A stretch of DNA of 64,000 nt from Bacteroidales bacterium (lineage in GTDB: Bacteria > Bacteroidota > Bacteroidia > Bacteroidales > UBA932), in contig JAFQAR010000002.1 of NCBI GenBank assembly GCA_017399905.1, forward strand, positions 1 to 64,000. Reading direction: 5' to 3'. Made by a program: the position numbers and the translations under genes. Shown piece after piece: positions 26,435-35,220 of the stretch. Within the stretch, counting starts at the first letter, position 1, and each line of letters opens with the position of its first letter. A model generated the notes under the pieces. It saw nothing but the letters and a program-made list of their open reading frames with translations. It did not search any database and had not been told where the DNA came from.

Positions 26435-27853
26435 ATGATGAAGACAAAAGGATTTACAGATGCGGATGGATGCGCACCTATCTTTGGGTCGCACCAGATG
26501 AGGGAATCTGCGCCCTCAGAGTTCATCCCCGAGAACAGCACTCCCGCAGAAACAGCATATCAGATAGTAAAGGACGAAACCTTTCCCCAGACCCAGCCAC
26601 GCCTTAATCTGGCCACGTTCGTCACCACCTACATGGACGACTACGGCACCCGCCTGATGAACGAGGCGGTCGGTATCAATTACATCGACGAGACCGAATA
26701 TCCCCGCGTGGCGGTCATGTGCGGCCGGTGCATCAATATGGTCGCCAATATGTGGAACACACCGGAAAAGGCCGAATGGAAGGCCGGTGCCGTGGGCATC
26801 GGATCTTCGGAGGCCTGCATGCTCGGCGGCGTGGCGGCATGGCTCCGCTGGCGCGGACGCAGGAAGGAGGCCGGAAAGCCGTTCGACAAGCCTAACCTGG
26901 TGACAAGCACGGCATATCAGGTTGTATGGGAAAAATTCTGCCAGCTCTGGCAGATAGAGATGCGTACGGTTCCGATCTCCCGCAGCCATCCGACCCTCGA
27001 CGTGGAGCAGGCAATAAGGATGTGTGACGAAAACACCATCTGCGTGGTCCCGGTGGCGGGAGTCACATGGACAGGCATGAACGACGACGTCGAAGCCCTC
27101 GACAAGGCCCTCGACGAGTATAATGCAAGGACAGGCTATGATATCCCTATACATGTGGATGCCGCATCCGGCGGATTCATCCTTCCTTTCCTCAACCCGG
27201 ACAAGAAATGGGACTTCCGTCTCAAATGGGTCCTCTCCATATCCACTTCCGGTCATAAATACGGCCTTGTCTATCCCGGACTGGGCTGGGTGGTATGGCG
27301 TGACAAGAAATATCTGCCAGGTGACATGTCGTTCAGCGTCAACTATTTAGGAGCCGACATCACTCAGGTGGGACTTAACTTCTCGCGTCCGGCTGCACAG
27401 ATCCTGGCCCAGTACTACAACTTCATCCACCTGGGCATGGAAGGCTACAGGGAGATCCATTCCAATTCGATGGCCATCGCCCGATACTGCCACGACGCTA
27501 TCGGAAAGATGCCGTGCTTCGAGAACTATTCCGACACTTTGGAGAATCCGCTTTTCATATGGTCATTGGACCCGGCGTACGAGAAAAAGGCCAGATGGAC
27601 CCTTTTCGACCTTCAGGACAAGCTGATGCAGAAGGGCTGGATGGTGCCGGCCTATACGATGCCGAAGGATATCGACGACATGACGGTGATGCGTATCGTC
27701 GTCCGTCAGGGAATGTCGCGCGACATGGCGGACATGCTCATCGGTGACATCACGGATGCCGTCGCCGAACTTGAAAAGCTGGAATATCCGACTCCGTCGA
27801 GGATCACTTACCAGAAGGGCCTCAAGCATAAGGGTCATGTCTACACACATTAA
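26435..27853 (+). CDS. gadB: Glutamate decarboxylase
   Basis: A 472-residue PLP enzyme that converts glutamate to GABA and CO2, consuming a cytosolic proton. Family landmarks are NLATFVTTYMDDYGTRLMNE, GIGSSEACMLGGVAAWLRWR (PLP phosphate binding), HVDAASGGFILPF (Asp stacking on PLP) and STSGHKYGLVYPG with Schiff-base Lys275. Length matches E. coli GadB (466). Two Met codons open the frame (26435, 26438); either could be used. gadC follows after 11 nt. The pair is the standard gut-Bacteroidales acid-resistance and GABA-producing module. No regulator gene is adjacent. Confidence 0.97.
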   Translation: MMKTKGFTDADGCAPIFGSHQMRESAPSEFIPENSTPAETAYQIVKDETFPQTQPRLNLATFVTTYMDDYGTRLMNEAVGINYIDETEYPRVAVMCGRCINMVANMWNTPEKAEWKAGAVGIGSSEACMLGGVAAWLRWRGRRKEAGKPFDKPNLVTSTAYQVVWEKFCQLWQIEMRTVPISRSHPTLDVEQAIRMCDENTICVVPVAGVTWTGMNDDVEALDKALDEYNARTGYDIPIHVDAASGGFILPFLNPDKKWDFRLKWVLSISTSGHKYGLVYPGLGWVVWRDKKYLPGDMSFSVNYLGADITQVGLNFSRPAAQILAQYYNFIHLGMEGYREIHSNSMAIARYCHDAIGKMPCFENYSDTLENPLFIWSLDPAYEKKARWTLFDLQDKLMQKGWMVPAYTMPKDIDDMTVMRIVVRQGMSRDMADMLIGDITDAVAELEKLEYPTPSRITYQKGLKHKGHVYTH

Positions 27854-27864
27854 TCCGCACAGCC

Positions 27865-29343
27865 ATGAACACAAATAAAAGCAATGCCGGCAAGCCCTTC
27901 AAGCTGAGCGTGGCCACCCTCGCCATAATGAACATAACGGCGGTGGTAAGCCTGCGAGGTCTGCCCTCCGAGGCCGTCTACGGCCTGTCTTCCGCCTTCT
28001 ATTACCTGTTTGCGGCAATAGTATTCCTGATCCCTACATCGATGGTTGCCGCCGAACTTGCGGCGATGTTTTCCGACAAGCAGGGAGGTGTCTTCCGTTG
28101 GGTCGGTGAGGCCTTCGGACCGAGAACCGGCTTTCTGGCTATCTGGCTCCAATGGATAGAATCCACCATCTGGTATCCGACTGTCCTCACTTTCGGAGCC
28201 GTCTCCTTTGCCTTCATCGGCATGAACGACGCCTCCGATGCCGTCCTTGCCTCGAACAGGACATTCACGCTCGTGACGGTTCTGGCGATCTACTGGATAG
28301 CCACCTTCATAGCCCTGAAAGGCCTCGACTGGGTGGGAAAGATAAGCAAATGGGGAGGTCTGATCGGCACCATCATTCCGGCGGCCCTCCTAATAATCCT
28401 CGGCATCGTCTACATTGCGACCGGCGGCCATAACAACATGGATATGTCGCAGGGCTTCTTCCCGGACCTCACCAAGCTGGACAACCTGGTGCTGGCGAGC
28501 AGCATATTCCTTTTCTATGCCGGCATGGAGATGATGGGCGTGCATGTGATGGAGGTTGACAATCCTTCGCGCAACTATCCGAAAGCCATAATCATCGGCT
28601 CCCTGGCGACCGTATGCATCTTCGTCCTCGGAACGTTCGCATTAGGTCTGGTGATTCCGGCCAAGGACATCAACCTCACGCAGTCGCTCCTCATCGGCTT
28701 CGACAACTATTTCAGGCATTTCCATATTGCATGGGCCGGACCGGTAATCGCCGTCGCTCTGATGCTTGGAGTCCTGGCAAGCGTGCTTACATGGGTTGCA
28801 GGACCTTCCAAGGGTATATTCACTGTCGGAAAGGCCGGATATCTCCCTCCTTTCTTCCAGAAGAGCAACAGCAAGGGAGTGCAGCGCAACATACTTCTCG
28901 TCCAGGGAGGCATCGTCACTCTTCTGTCGCTTCTCTTCGTCGTCATGCCTTCGGTCCAGTCGTTCTATCAGATCCTGTCCCAGCTCACCATCCTGCTGTA
29001 TCTGATAATGTACATGCTGATGTTCGCCGCCGCCATAGTCCTGAGGTACAGGATGAAGTCGGCTCCTCGTCCGTTCCGCCTCGGAAAAGGCAATGCACTG
29101 ATGTGGATCATGGGCCTTGTTGGCTTCGGAGGTTCTCTGCTCGCCTTCGTGCTGAGCTTCATCCCTCCGGGTCAGATCCAGACGGGAAGCAATGCGGTAT
29201 GGTATGCCGTGCTCATTATCGGCTGCATCATCATGGTCGTGATACCTTTCATCATCTACGCCATGCGCAAGCCTTCATGGCGCGACCCTTCATCCGAATT
29301 CGCCCCTTTCCATTGGGAAAAGCAGGGCAAATCCGAAAATTAA
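27865..29343 (+). CDS. gadC: Glutamate:GABA antiporter
   Basis: A 492-residue APC-superfamily transporter with about twelve membrane helices. It exchanges extracellular glutamate for the GABA made by GadB, so the pair expels protons. Family features are the first helix with VVSLRGLPSEAVYGLSSAFY, MVAAELAAMFSDKQGGVFRW and SSIFLFYAGMEMMGVHVMEV. The soluble C-terminal tail (YAMRKPSWRDPSSEFAPFHW) corresponds to the pH-sensing plug of GadC. It is translationally close to gadB. A 46-bp perfect palindrome starts 31 nt after the stop. Confidence 0.95.
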   Translation: MNTNKSNAGKPFKLSVATLAIMNITAVVSLRGLPSEAVYGLSSAFYYLFAAIVFLIPTSMVAAELAAMFSDKQGGVFRWVGEAFGPRTGFLAIWLQWIESTIWYPTVLTFGAVSFAFIGMNDASDAVLASNRTFTLVTVLAIYWIATFIALKGLDWVGKISKWGGLIGTIIPAALLIILGIVYIATGGHNNMDMSQGFFPDLTKLDNLVLASSIFLFYAGMEMMGVHVMEVDNPSRNYPKAIIIGSLATVCIFVLGTFALGLVIPAKDINLTQSLLIGFDNYFRHFHIAWAGPVIAVALMLGVLASVLTWVAGPSKGIFTVGKAGYLPPFFQKSNSKGVQRNILLVQGGIVTLLSLLFVVMPSVQSFYQILSQLTILLYLIMYMLMFAAAIVLRYRMKSAPRPFRLGKGNALMWIMGLVGFGGSLLAFVLSFIPPGQIQTGSNAVWYAVLIIGCIIMVVIPFIIYAMRKPSWRDPSSEFAPFHWEKQGKSEN

Positions 29344-29373
29344 GCAGCATCTATTGTACTGAATATTAAACAC

Positions 29374-29419
29374 TTACGTCATCATCGTTGCGCAGATCTG
29401 CGCAACGATGATGACGTAA
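29374..29419. repeat. 46-bp perfect palindrome after gadC
   Basis: Arms of 23 nt (29374-29396 and 29397-29419) are exact reverse complements with no loop. The left arm begins TTACGTCATCATCGTTGC and the centre is CGCAGATCTGCG. No T-run follows on either strand. It could be a terminator, a cruciform-forming site or a protein-binding site. No second copy is visible in the window. Confidence 0.95.
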
Positions 29420-29510
29420 AGCGTTGAGATACAAATGCTTGGCTGCTGCAATGGTGTCCCGTCCTGAAAAAAGTTTATCAAAAAACGGTCAGCCTTTTTG
29501 TCGAATCCGA

Positions 29511-30224
29511 TTATTCCGCGTCTTCAGGAAGCTGGGTGTTCTTCGTGATGGCAGGGTCCTTTCTGAAGAACCTGTAGACGATCTCTCCGATCTGTACCGG
29601 AGGGGCCATGTCGGAAGGCATGAAGCTGGACAGGCTTGCAGACCTGAGGGCGAAGAAGCGCAGGCACTGGTTGGACGATGAGAGGTCATCCATGATCTTT
29701 GCGTTGACGACATTTCCGGACCTGTCCACGTGGACGATCACGATGACTTCTCCTTCTCCATGACAGCGGAATTCCTTGAATTCAAGGTTGTCGACTTCGC
29801 GTCCCTCAAGAGTGTGCGAGACCACACATGGCTTCGAATAGAATTTCTCGACGGGGCCTTCGCTGGTGGCATTGCAGTAGAATTCATATCCCGAAAAGAG
29901 GATGGTGGCCACCTTGTGGAGGTTTCCTGTGGTGATCCAAAGGTCGTATGTCTCCTTCTTCGGAGCCTTGGAGTCGCAGACGGTGTAATGGATGTTCTTT
30001 CCCCATCTGTTCACATCCAGAATGGTATATGTCCTGTCTCCGATCCTGAAATCGGTAGTAGACTTGTAGATGATGGTGCAGGGCCAGTTCTTCTTGTTCA
30101 CTTCCTCATGGTTGTACTTCAGGGCTGTGACGATGAGGGTGTCCATCTGTTTCGGCGGAGTGATCTGTGCATGGCATACTGCCGACATTACGAGCAATAC
30201 TGCCGCAAAAAGCAATCTTTTCAT
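29511..30224 (-). CDS. Secreted protein with TonB-like C-terminal domain
   Basis: A 237-residue exported protein (signal MKRLLFAAVLLVMSAVCHAQ). The middle part (about 25-145) is unrecognised. Residues about 150-225 look like a TonB C-terminal domain (EVIVIVHVDRSGNVVNAKIM, FFALRSASLSSFMPS, GEIVYRFF). It lacks the N-terminal membrane anchor and proline-rich spacer of true energy-transducing TonB, so it is probably a periplasmic binding protein of the TonB_C superfamily. Start ATG 30224 is chosen for the signal peptide; the frame is open for 70 more codons upstream, but those overlap the promoter at 30268-30275. Confidence 0.7.
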   Translation of the reverse strand: MKRLLFAAVLLVMSAVCHAQITPPKQMDTLIVTALKYNHEEVNKKNWPCTIIYKSTTDFRIGDRTYTILDVNRWGKNIHYTVCDSKAPKKETYDLWITTGNLHKVATILFSGYEFYCNATSEGPVEKFYSKPCVVSHTLEGREVDNLEFKEFRCHGEGEVIVIVHVDRSGNVVNAKIMDDLSSSNQCLRFFALRSASLSSFMPSDMAPPVQIGEIVYRFFRKDPAITKNTQLPEDAE

Positions 30225-30267
30225 GGTGTGTGCGGTTAATTGGTCTTGAAAATGTGCTTGACAGATG

Positions 30268-30275
30268 CAAATATA
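30268..30275 (-). promoter_or_regulatory. -7 box for the TonB-like gene
   Basis: TATATTTG on the reverse strand, a perfect TAnnTTTG match, giving a leader of about 38 nt before ATG 30224. It shows that this gene is transcribed separately from the operon ending at 30287. Confidence 0.6.
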
Positions 30276-30286
30276 GTGAACTTTTC

Positions 30287-31513
30287 TTAAAAGGCGGATA
30301 CATCGATATCCTGTACATGCAGGCAGGCTATTCCGTCGAGGTCGCCGGTCATTCTGAATGACAGAGGCATTACCGGCTGGCTGTCGAGTCCGTCGCAATA
30401 TATTTTGATGAGTTCCTTCCCGCCTTTCCTGCACTCGAATTCTCCGTCCGGTCCGAGAGTCAGGAGGTAGCAGTCGATTTCATCAAGATGGAAGGTGTCT
30501 TTGCCGAGATAGCTGAATTCCACGGAATTATAGAGCAGATTGAGGGAGCAGTCGGCCTCGGCAAGCAGGAACATCATCTTTCCGTAGCAGATCCTGTCCA
30601 CGATCGCAACCTCTTCCGGAGAGTTTCCGATGAACGAGGCTACGTCCTCAGGGAGTTCCCGGTCTGTAAATGTCTCTGCATATACTTGTTTCACATTGGA
30701 GAAAACGAGGCCTGAAAATCTTTCCATCTCCGAATCTCCGCGTCCGGTCAGCTCCGCGAAGTCGCAGCCGAAATGGGCGAGTCCGATCTTCCTGAGGTTG
30801 TCGATGTTGCAGTATGTAGCGTATGCATGGAGTCTGGACGCCAGCAGCACTTCCTCCGTCTCCCGCAGGGGATGCTGCGGTTCCAGGCTGCATCCTTCGG
30901 CGATGCGGATGTGGCTTACGTCTTCGGCCTCTTTATATATCATCGTGCCGAGGCTGATCTTTCCGCGCACATGGGCGTTCATGAACACGTCGGCGACGAG
31001 AGTCTCGGATGTGCCTTTCACGCTGGCGGAAGAAGATACATACGACGGCGGGATGCTGTTCATTCCCGCAAATCTGTTGCGTCTCTCCACGAAAGCGTCC
31101 AGGGTGTCAAGCTTCTCATCCGTGAATTCGTACACGAAATACAATCCTCGGCTGTCGTTGAGGTTGAGCATGTTGCCTCTGCACGGATTGTACCGGAAAT
31201 CATATGACATGTCGTCCAGCCATACCTTGCGTCCATCTTCCGAAATGACCTGCATGCGCATGTCGGATGAGTTGAAATAATAATTCTCCTTTTCCACGGT
31301 CTTTTTCCACAGGCCGTTTCCCTGCTCCAGACGTACCGTATCCATGGGATCCGCCCATTCGCAGTTGCCGATCACGAGGGATATATCCTTCGAACTCCTG
31401 TTCATCAGGACCATCTGGCTGTATTTCATGTAGGAGTCGTCAAATCCTCCGACATATCTGTTGCATCCGCATAAGGTCAGGGCCGCTGCGGCAATTGCAA
31501 TCAATCTTCTCAT
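30287..31513 (-). CDS. Cholesterol-dependent-cytolysin-like lipoprotein lacking domain 4
   Basis: A 408-residue lipoprotein (LCGC, Cys17). The C-terminal half follows the order of CDC domains 1-3: IDNLRKIGLAHFGCDFAELT (about 237-256, compare LENSLGVDF), LVFSNVKQVYAETFTDRELP (269-288, compare the LAYKQIFYTV segment), VDRICYGKMMFLLAEAD (305-321, compare VSNVAYGRTIYVKLE), CYLLTLGPDGEF (348-359, compare AVVLGGDA) and PVMPLSFRMTGDLDGIACLH (380-399). It ends there: no domain 4, no tryptophan-rich undecapeptide, no cholesterol-recognition loop. The first 200 residues are an unrecognised beta-rich region. It overlaps the DUF4249 gene by 4 nt, so the two are translationally coupled. The alignment is by eye against remembered perfringolysin sequence. 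Confidence 0.62.
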   Translation of the reverse strand: MRRLIAIAAAALTLCGCNRYVGGFDDSYMKYSQMVLMNRSSKDISLVIGNCEWADPMDTVRLEQGNGLWKKTVEKENYYFNSSDMRMQVISEDGRKVWLDDMSYDFRYNPCRGNMLNLNDSRGLYFVYEFTDEKLDTLDAFVERRNRFAGMNSIPPSYVSSSASVKGTSETLVADVFMNAHVRGKISLGTMIYKEAEDVSHIRIAEGCSLEPQHPLRETEEVLLASRLHAYATYCNIDNLRKIGLAHFGCDFAELTGRGDSEMERFSGLVFSNVKQVYAETFTDRELPEDVASFIGNSPEEVAIVDRICYGKMMFLLAEADCSLNLLYNSVEFSYLGKDTFHLDEIDCYLLTLGPDGEFECRKGGKELIKIYCDGLDSQPVMPLSFRMTGDLDGIACLHVQDIDVSAF

Positions 31514-32439
31514 AACCTTTCCTCCTCCTTGTCTTTAAGCATCCATTCCGATGTGACGGCACTGTAGCTGCAGAACCAGCCGACTCCTCCCTTGATGTTG
31601 TTGTAAGTGAATGACGGTGAGGACATTCCTATGCCGGCGAAAGGATTGCTTTCGATATCATACTGGGCATAAAGCCTTCTGTACATCTCTTCGGACAGCC
31701 TGTAAAGACGGATGCGCGTATCCTGGATTTTTCTTCCTCCGTTTCCGTATGACTCGTAGTGGATCTTCATTTCGTAGGAACTGTTCTCCCCGTCTTCGTC
31801 CTTCCATATGAACATCCAGTCGTAATCCATTTCCTTTACCTGGATTACAGCCGGAGCGTATGCATCCGGGTCGATGCTTATTTCGTTGTTCCAGGACAAA
31901 GGAGAGGCCGTGTGGATGTGAGGGTTGAGCTCACCGCTGGTCATATAGGTCCTGTACTCCACGACGGCACCATAATAATCCCTGGTTTCGGGATCGTCCT
32001 CATAGGTCACGCGGACGCAGAAGTTGCCTTCCTCATCTTCATATATCTCCTGCGAGTAAGGAGGGAACTGTCCCGGAATCACCGTCGATGCCGCGACCGC
32101 TTCCAGCCCTTCGGCTTCCACGTGCAGCTCGATGAGGTCGCCGGACCGGAATGCTTCCGCATTTATCCGGTATCCGTCTTCACAGGCTTCAGCTTCGCCG
32201 GCTTCCACCTCCTTCCCGTTGCACAGCAACGTGAACCGAGGCTGCGCCATCTCCGCGTCCGCCTTGCCCACTTCGTAGACGGGAACCGTCTTGCAGACCC
32301 TGATTCCCGTCTCCTCCCCCTCGGCCATCACCGCCATGACGCAGATCTTAGGCTCGAGTCCGGAGTCGTTAAGGTCGAAAGAGTACCGGCATCCGCCGAG
32401 TATCAGGACCATGAGAGCATATATGATGTATCTTTTCAT
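31510..32439 (-). CDS. DUF4249 lipoprotein (operon 1)
   Basis: A 309-residue lipoprotein (LILGGC, Cys17) of the DUF4249 family, which accompanies STN-type TonB receptors and probably acts as a surface partner. Features: early PKICVMAVMAEGEETGIRVC, the VIPGQFP strand, FCVRVTYEDDPETRDYYGAV and the C-terminal pattern IRLYRLSEEMYRRLYAQYDI ending FAGIGMSSPSFTYNNIKGGV-GWF. It lies 5 nt after the receptor gene and overlaps the cytolysin-like gene by 4 nt. A paralogue is at 37883-38932. Confidence 0.85.
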   Translation of the reverse strand: MKRYIIYALMVLILGGCRYSFDLNDSGLEPKICVMAVMAEGEETGIRVCKTVPVYEVGKADAEMAQPRFTLLCNGKEVEAGEAEACEDGYRINAEAFRSGDLIELHVEAEGLEAVAASTVIPGQFPPYSQEIYEDEEGNFCVRVTYEDDPETRDYYGAVVEYRTYMTSGELNPHIHTASPLSWNNEISIDPDAYAPAVIQVKEMDYDWMFIWKDEDGENSSYEMKIHYESYGNGGRKIQDTRIRLYRLSEEMYRRLYAQYDIESNPFAGIGMSSPSFTYNNIKGGVGWFCSYSAVTSEWMLKDKEEERL

Positions 32440-32444
32440 TTCCG

Positions 32445-34877
32445 TCAGAATTTAAGTGTGTAGCTGAATGAAGGGATGACCGGAACGATGCCGAAAGCCT
32501 CGCCGACGAACGTCAGTCCTGTCATGTTCTCCTTCGTGAACTCATACATTTCGCCCATGTACGCCACGATAGGGTTCATGTTGCAGTAGGTGTTGTAGAT
32601 GCTCAGGTTCCAGATGCTTTCGTTTCCCCTTCTGGTGGTTTTCCTGAAGTTGAAGCCCAGGTCGAGCCTGTGGTAGCACGGAAGCTTGATGTTGTTGGGA
32701 ACCTCGTAGAACATCTCGGGCCGCTCTCCGACCTGGTCGCTTGGTATCGCGTGCGACTCTCCTGTCATCCAGCCTCCGCTGTTGAAGTTCCAGCTGGCGT
32801 ACATCTCGAACCTCTTTCCGAACCGGCGGGTTGCGGTCAGGGTAAGCTTGTGCCTGTTGTCGTTGCGGTCCCTGTACCATTCGGGATAGAACTCCTCGAA
32901 GTACCTCTGACTCCACGAAAGTGTGTAGGCGGCCGTCACCGAAGTTTTCTCGTCAGCCCATGAAAACTCGCTCTCAAGTCCCCATGAACGTCCTTTTCCG
33001 TTTACCATGGCCTCTTCCCAAAGGTGGATCGGAGGATATATGCCCCACTGTCCGCGGAACTCCAGTATGTTGTCCATCGTCTTGAAATATCCCTCGGCAT
33101 TGAACCTTATGTTATGAGGAAGGCGGAAATATGCTCCTCCCGAGACCTGTCTCGAATGGCTCGGAGCAATCTTCGCGGTCGAAGGCATCCAGAAACTGGT
33201 CGGCAGCTGCAGATAGTTGGAAGCGATCAGATGGCTGTTCTGGACCATCTCGCTGTAGGACAGCTTGAGGTCCGTATAATCTCCGCACCTGAACAGAAGG
33301 GCGGCTCTCGGCTGGAGGCTGTGGTATGCCCTGCCTTCTGCAGAAATCACCGAGTACCTGAGTCCCAGATTGGCTGTCAGCCAGTCCGCCAGCCTCATCT
33401 CGTCCTCCGCATATCCTGCCAGTTCGAAAGAATGTTTCCTGCCACTTTCCCTTTCTTTCTCGTCTTTCAAGGTCTCTCCCTTGTTCGTCACCTTAAGTTC
33501 CGACAGATACTCGGGTGAATACCTGTGGTACTGCATGGCGGCTCCGTAGCGGAGGTGATGTGTTCCCGAAGGCCTGAAAGCGAAATCAGCCTTCAATCCG
33601 GCATCCAAGGTCCTGGAACGGTTCACGCCGTTTCTGCTGGTGGTGTTGATGTGCTCCATCATATCTTCCTTCAGAACCTCTTCAAATGAAAAATTCGAGT
33701 CGTAGTTGCTCAGATAGGCCTTCGCTTCAAGCTCATGGTTGTCCGCAAACTTCCAGTCCCAGCCCAGCGAGGCCAGGAAATTGCCCCATACAAGGCCCAT
33801 ACCCATTTCATTGTAGTAGAATTCCTGCAGGTCTTCCGCACTGCCGGTGTTGCCGCTGTCTTCCTCCTGCCTGATCTTGAAGGCGTCACGGCCTCCATAG
33901 ATGTTCAGGGACAGGGTGTTTTCCTTTGAGAACCTGTGCGTCACGTTGGCGTTGAGGTCCCAGAAGGCATATTTGAGCCTCAGCTTCCTCTCCAGTATGC
34001 CTGAGGCTATCAGGCAGGCCGGTTCGGACAGAACGTCAATCCAGCTGCGTCTGAGGCCGATGTTGAATGAAGTCTTCTCCTTTACGATGGGTCCTTCGAA
34101 CTGCAGCCTGCCGTCAAGCAGGCCTATCGAAAAAAGGCCGTGATACGAATTGAAGTCTCCGGGGCGTGTGTTGACATCGACAACGGAAGACAGACGTCCT
34201 CCGTATCTTGCGGGAAAGCCGCTCTTGTAGAAGTCGACCGACTCCGTCACATCCGTATTGAAAGAAGAGAACAGGCCGAGGAGGTGGCTTACCTGATAGA
34301 GAGGCACGTCATCCAGAAGATACAGGTTGTCGGCTCCGTCACCTCCTCTGACATACATTCCGGAAAGTAGTTCCGTACCGGAAGACACTCCCGGAAGCTG
34401 CTGCAGGGCCTTTATCACATCCGGAGAGCTCATCACTGCAAATCCGCGGTCGAACACCTTGCTGTCGATCTTGCTGAATCCGGTCTGGGTGCTGTTCCTT
34501 TCCTTTTCCAGCAGGGCCGTGATAATGGATTCGTTCAGGGTGTCGTGCTGTTCCTCGACGAGGATGGTGTAGTCCTTGGGCTTGCGCTTCTTGTCCACGT
34601 GGGTTATCACCACGTATTTCCTCTGTATCTCATATTCAAGACCGGTGTTCCTGAAGAGGGTCTCCAGACATTCTTCCAGCGACATCTTCTTCGGATCGAT
34701 CCTGGCGTCTGACCTTATGTCCATGTCTATGGACGAGTCATATATGAAATTGACGCCGTAATGTTCATGTATGACCTGCATATGTTCCTTTATGGTCGGA
34801 ACTTCCTTTCCATTCACATGCATGAAGGAGGAAAGTACCAACGTCAGAACTATGGAAATGTAAGGGAACAGTTTCAT
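32445..34877 (-). CDS. TonB-dependent receptor with STN domain (operon 1)
   Basis: An 810-residue outer-membrane receptor. A signal peptide is followed by an STN (secretin/TonB short N-terminal) domain (about 28-95: HYGVNFIYDSSIDMDIRSDA, LEECLETLFRNTGLEYEI), a plug (about 150-250: SSPDVIKALQQLPGVSSGTE, MYVRGGDGADNLYLLDDVPL, GFPARYGGRLSSVVDV) and a barrel ending SFSYTLKF. STN domains usually receive a FecR-type anti-sigma factor, but no sigma/anti-sigma pair is present here, unlike in paralogous operon 2. Close to the end, RLDLGFNFRKTTRRGNESIW is nearly the same in both paralogues. Substrate unknown. Confidence 0.92.
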   Translation of the reverse strand: MKLFPYISIVLTLVLSSFMHVNGKEVPTIKEHMQVIHEHYGVNFIYDSSIDMDIRSDARIDPKKMSLEECLETLFRNTGLEYEIQRKYVVITHVDKKRKPKDYTILVEEQHDTLNESIITALLEKERNSTQTGFSKIDSKVFDRGFAVMSSPDVIKALQQLPGVSSGTELLSGMYVRGGDGADNLYLLDDVPLYQVSHLLGLFSSFNTDVTESVDFYKSGFPARYGGRLSSVVDVNTRPGDFNSYHGLFSIGLLDGRLQFEGPIVKEKTSFNIGLRRSWIDVLSEPACLIASGILERKLRLKYAFWDLNANVTHRFSKENTLSLNIYGGRDAFKIRQEEDSGNTGSAEDLQEFYYNEMGMGLVWGNFLASLGWDWKFADNHELEAKAYLSNYDSNFSFEEVLKEDMMEHINTTSRNGVNRSRTLDAGLKADFAFRPSGTHHLRYGAAMQYHRYSPEYLSELKVTNKGETLKDEKERESGRKHSFELAGYAEDEMRLADWLTANLGLRYSVISAEGRAYHSLQPRAALLFRCGDYTDLKLSYSEMVQNSHLIASNYLQLPTSFWMPSTAKIAPSHSRQVSGGAYFRLPHNIRFNAEGYFKTMDNILEFRGQWGIYPPIHLWEEAMVNGKGRSWGLESEFSWADEKTSVTAAYTLSWSQRYFEEFYPEWYRDRNDNRHKLTLTATRRFGKRFEMYASWNFNSGGWMTGESHAIPSDQVGERPEMFYEVPNNIKLPCYHRLDLGFNFRKTTRRGNESIWNLSIYNTYCNMNPIVAYMGEMYEFTKENMTGLTFVGEAFGIVPVIPSFSYTLKF

Positions 34878-34938
34878 CTTAAGTCCGTTTTTGCCTTTAT
34901 CCGCCTATAAGACGAAGAAACCGGCAAATACTACCATG

Positions 34939-34946
34939 CAAATGTA
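34939..34946 (-). promoter_or_regulatory. -7 box for receptor operon 1
   Basis: TACATTTG on the reverse strand, 62 nt before the receptor start. No clear -33. Confidence 0.45.
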
Positions 34947-35031
34947 AATAAAATGCAGTGGAATCGGAAAAATCGATATCATGGATAGAAATAAACAAGC
35001 GTCACGGCTTTTCCGGGATGTTCCGTATGGA

Positions 35032-35039
35032 TACCTTTG
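35032..35039 (+). promoter_or_regulatory. TACCTTTG promoter of the small membrane protein
   Basis: TACCTTTG, preceded 26 nt upstream by GGCTT and followed by GCGCCCGTTTTTAAA. Almost the same arrangement occurs at 36251 before the DASS transporter. It argues for a start at ATG 35063. Confidence 0.55.
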
Positions 35040-35062
35040 CGCCCGTTTTTAAAAATAGTGAT

Positions 35063-35218
35063 ATGTATACATGGATGTTTACAGGCATAGCGGTGGCTAT
35101 GGTCTTTTTTGCAAAATGCATCAAGGAGATAATCGACATACGCATGATGGGACGTATGACTCCTCAGGAAAGGAAAGTGGTTCTGGAAAAGAGAAACTAC
35201 TACGACAATCACGCCTAG
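35063..35218 (+). CDS. Small single-span membrane protein
   Basis: A 51-residue protein, MYTWMFTGIAVAMVFFAKCI then KEIIDIRMMGRMTPQERKVV and LEKRNYYDNHA. One membrane helix (about residues 3-20) is followed by a charged cytosolic tail. The frame extends upstream to GTG 34958 and ATG 35018, but a matching promoter box at 35032 makes those starts unlikely. Family unknown. It ends 2 nt from the stop of the LysR gene, which converges on it. It may be co-regulated with the DASS transporter, because the promoter regions are alike. Confidence 0.5.
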   Translation: MYTWMFTGIAVAMVFFAKCIKEIIDIRMMGRMTPQERKVVLEKRNYYDNHA

Positions 35219-35220
35219 GC

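Noticed and set aside
28614-29369. 251-codon frame overlapping gadC
   Set aside because: Out-of-frame shadow on the same strand, rich in Arg/His/Pro; gadC membrane helices explain the DNA.
29450-29510. Possible insertion-sequence end (GTCCCGTCCTGAAAAAAG)
   Set aside because: It looked vaguely like an IS terminus, but there is no matching inverted end, target duplication or transposase.
34958-35062. Longer version of the 51-aa membrane protein
   Set aside because: It would need translation starting upstream of the likely promoter at 35032.
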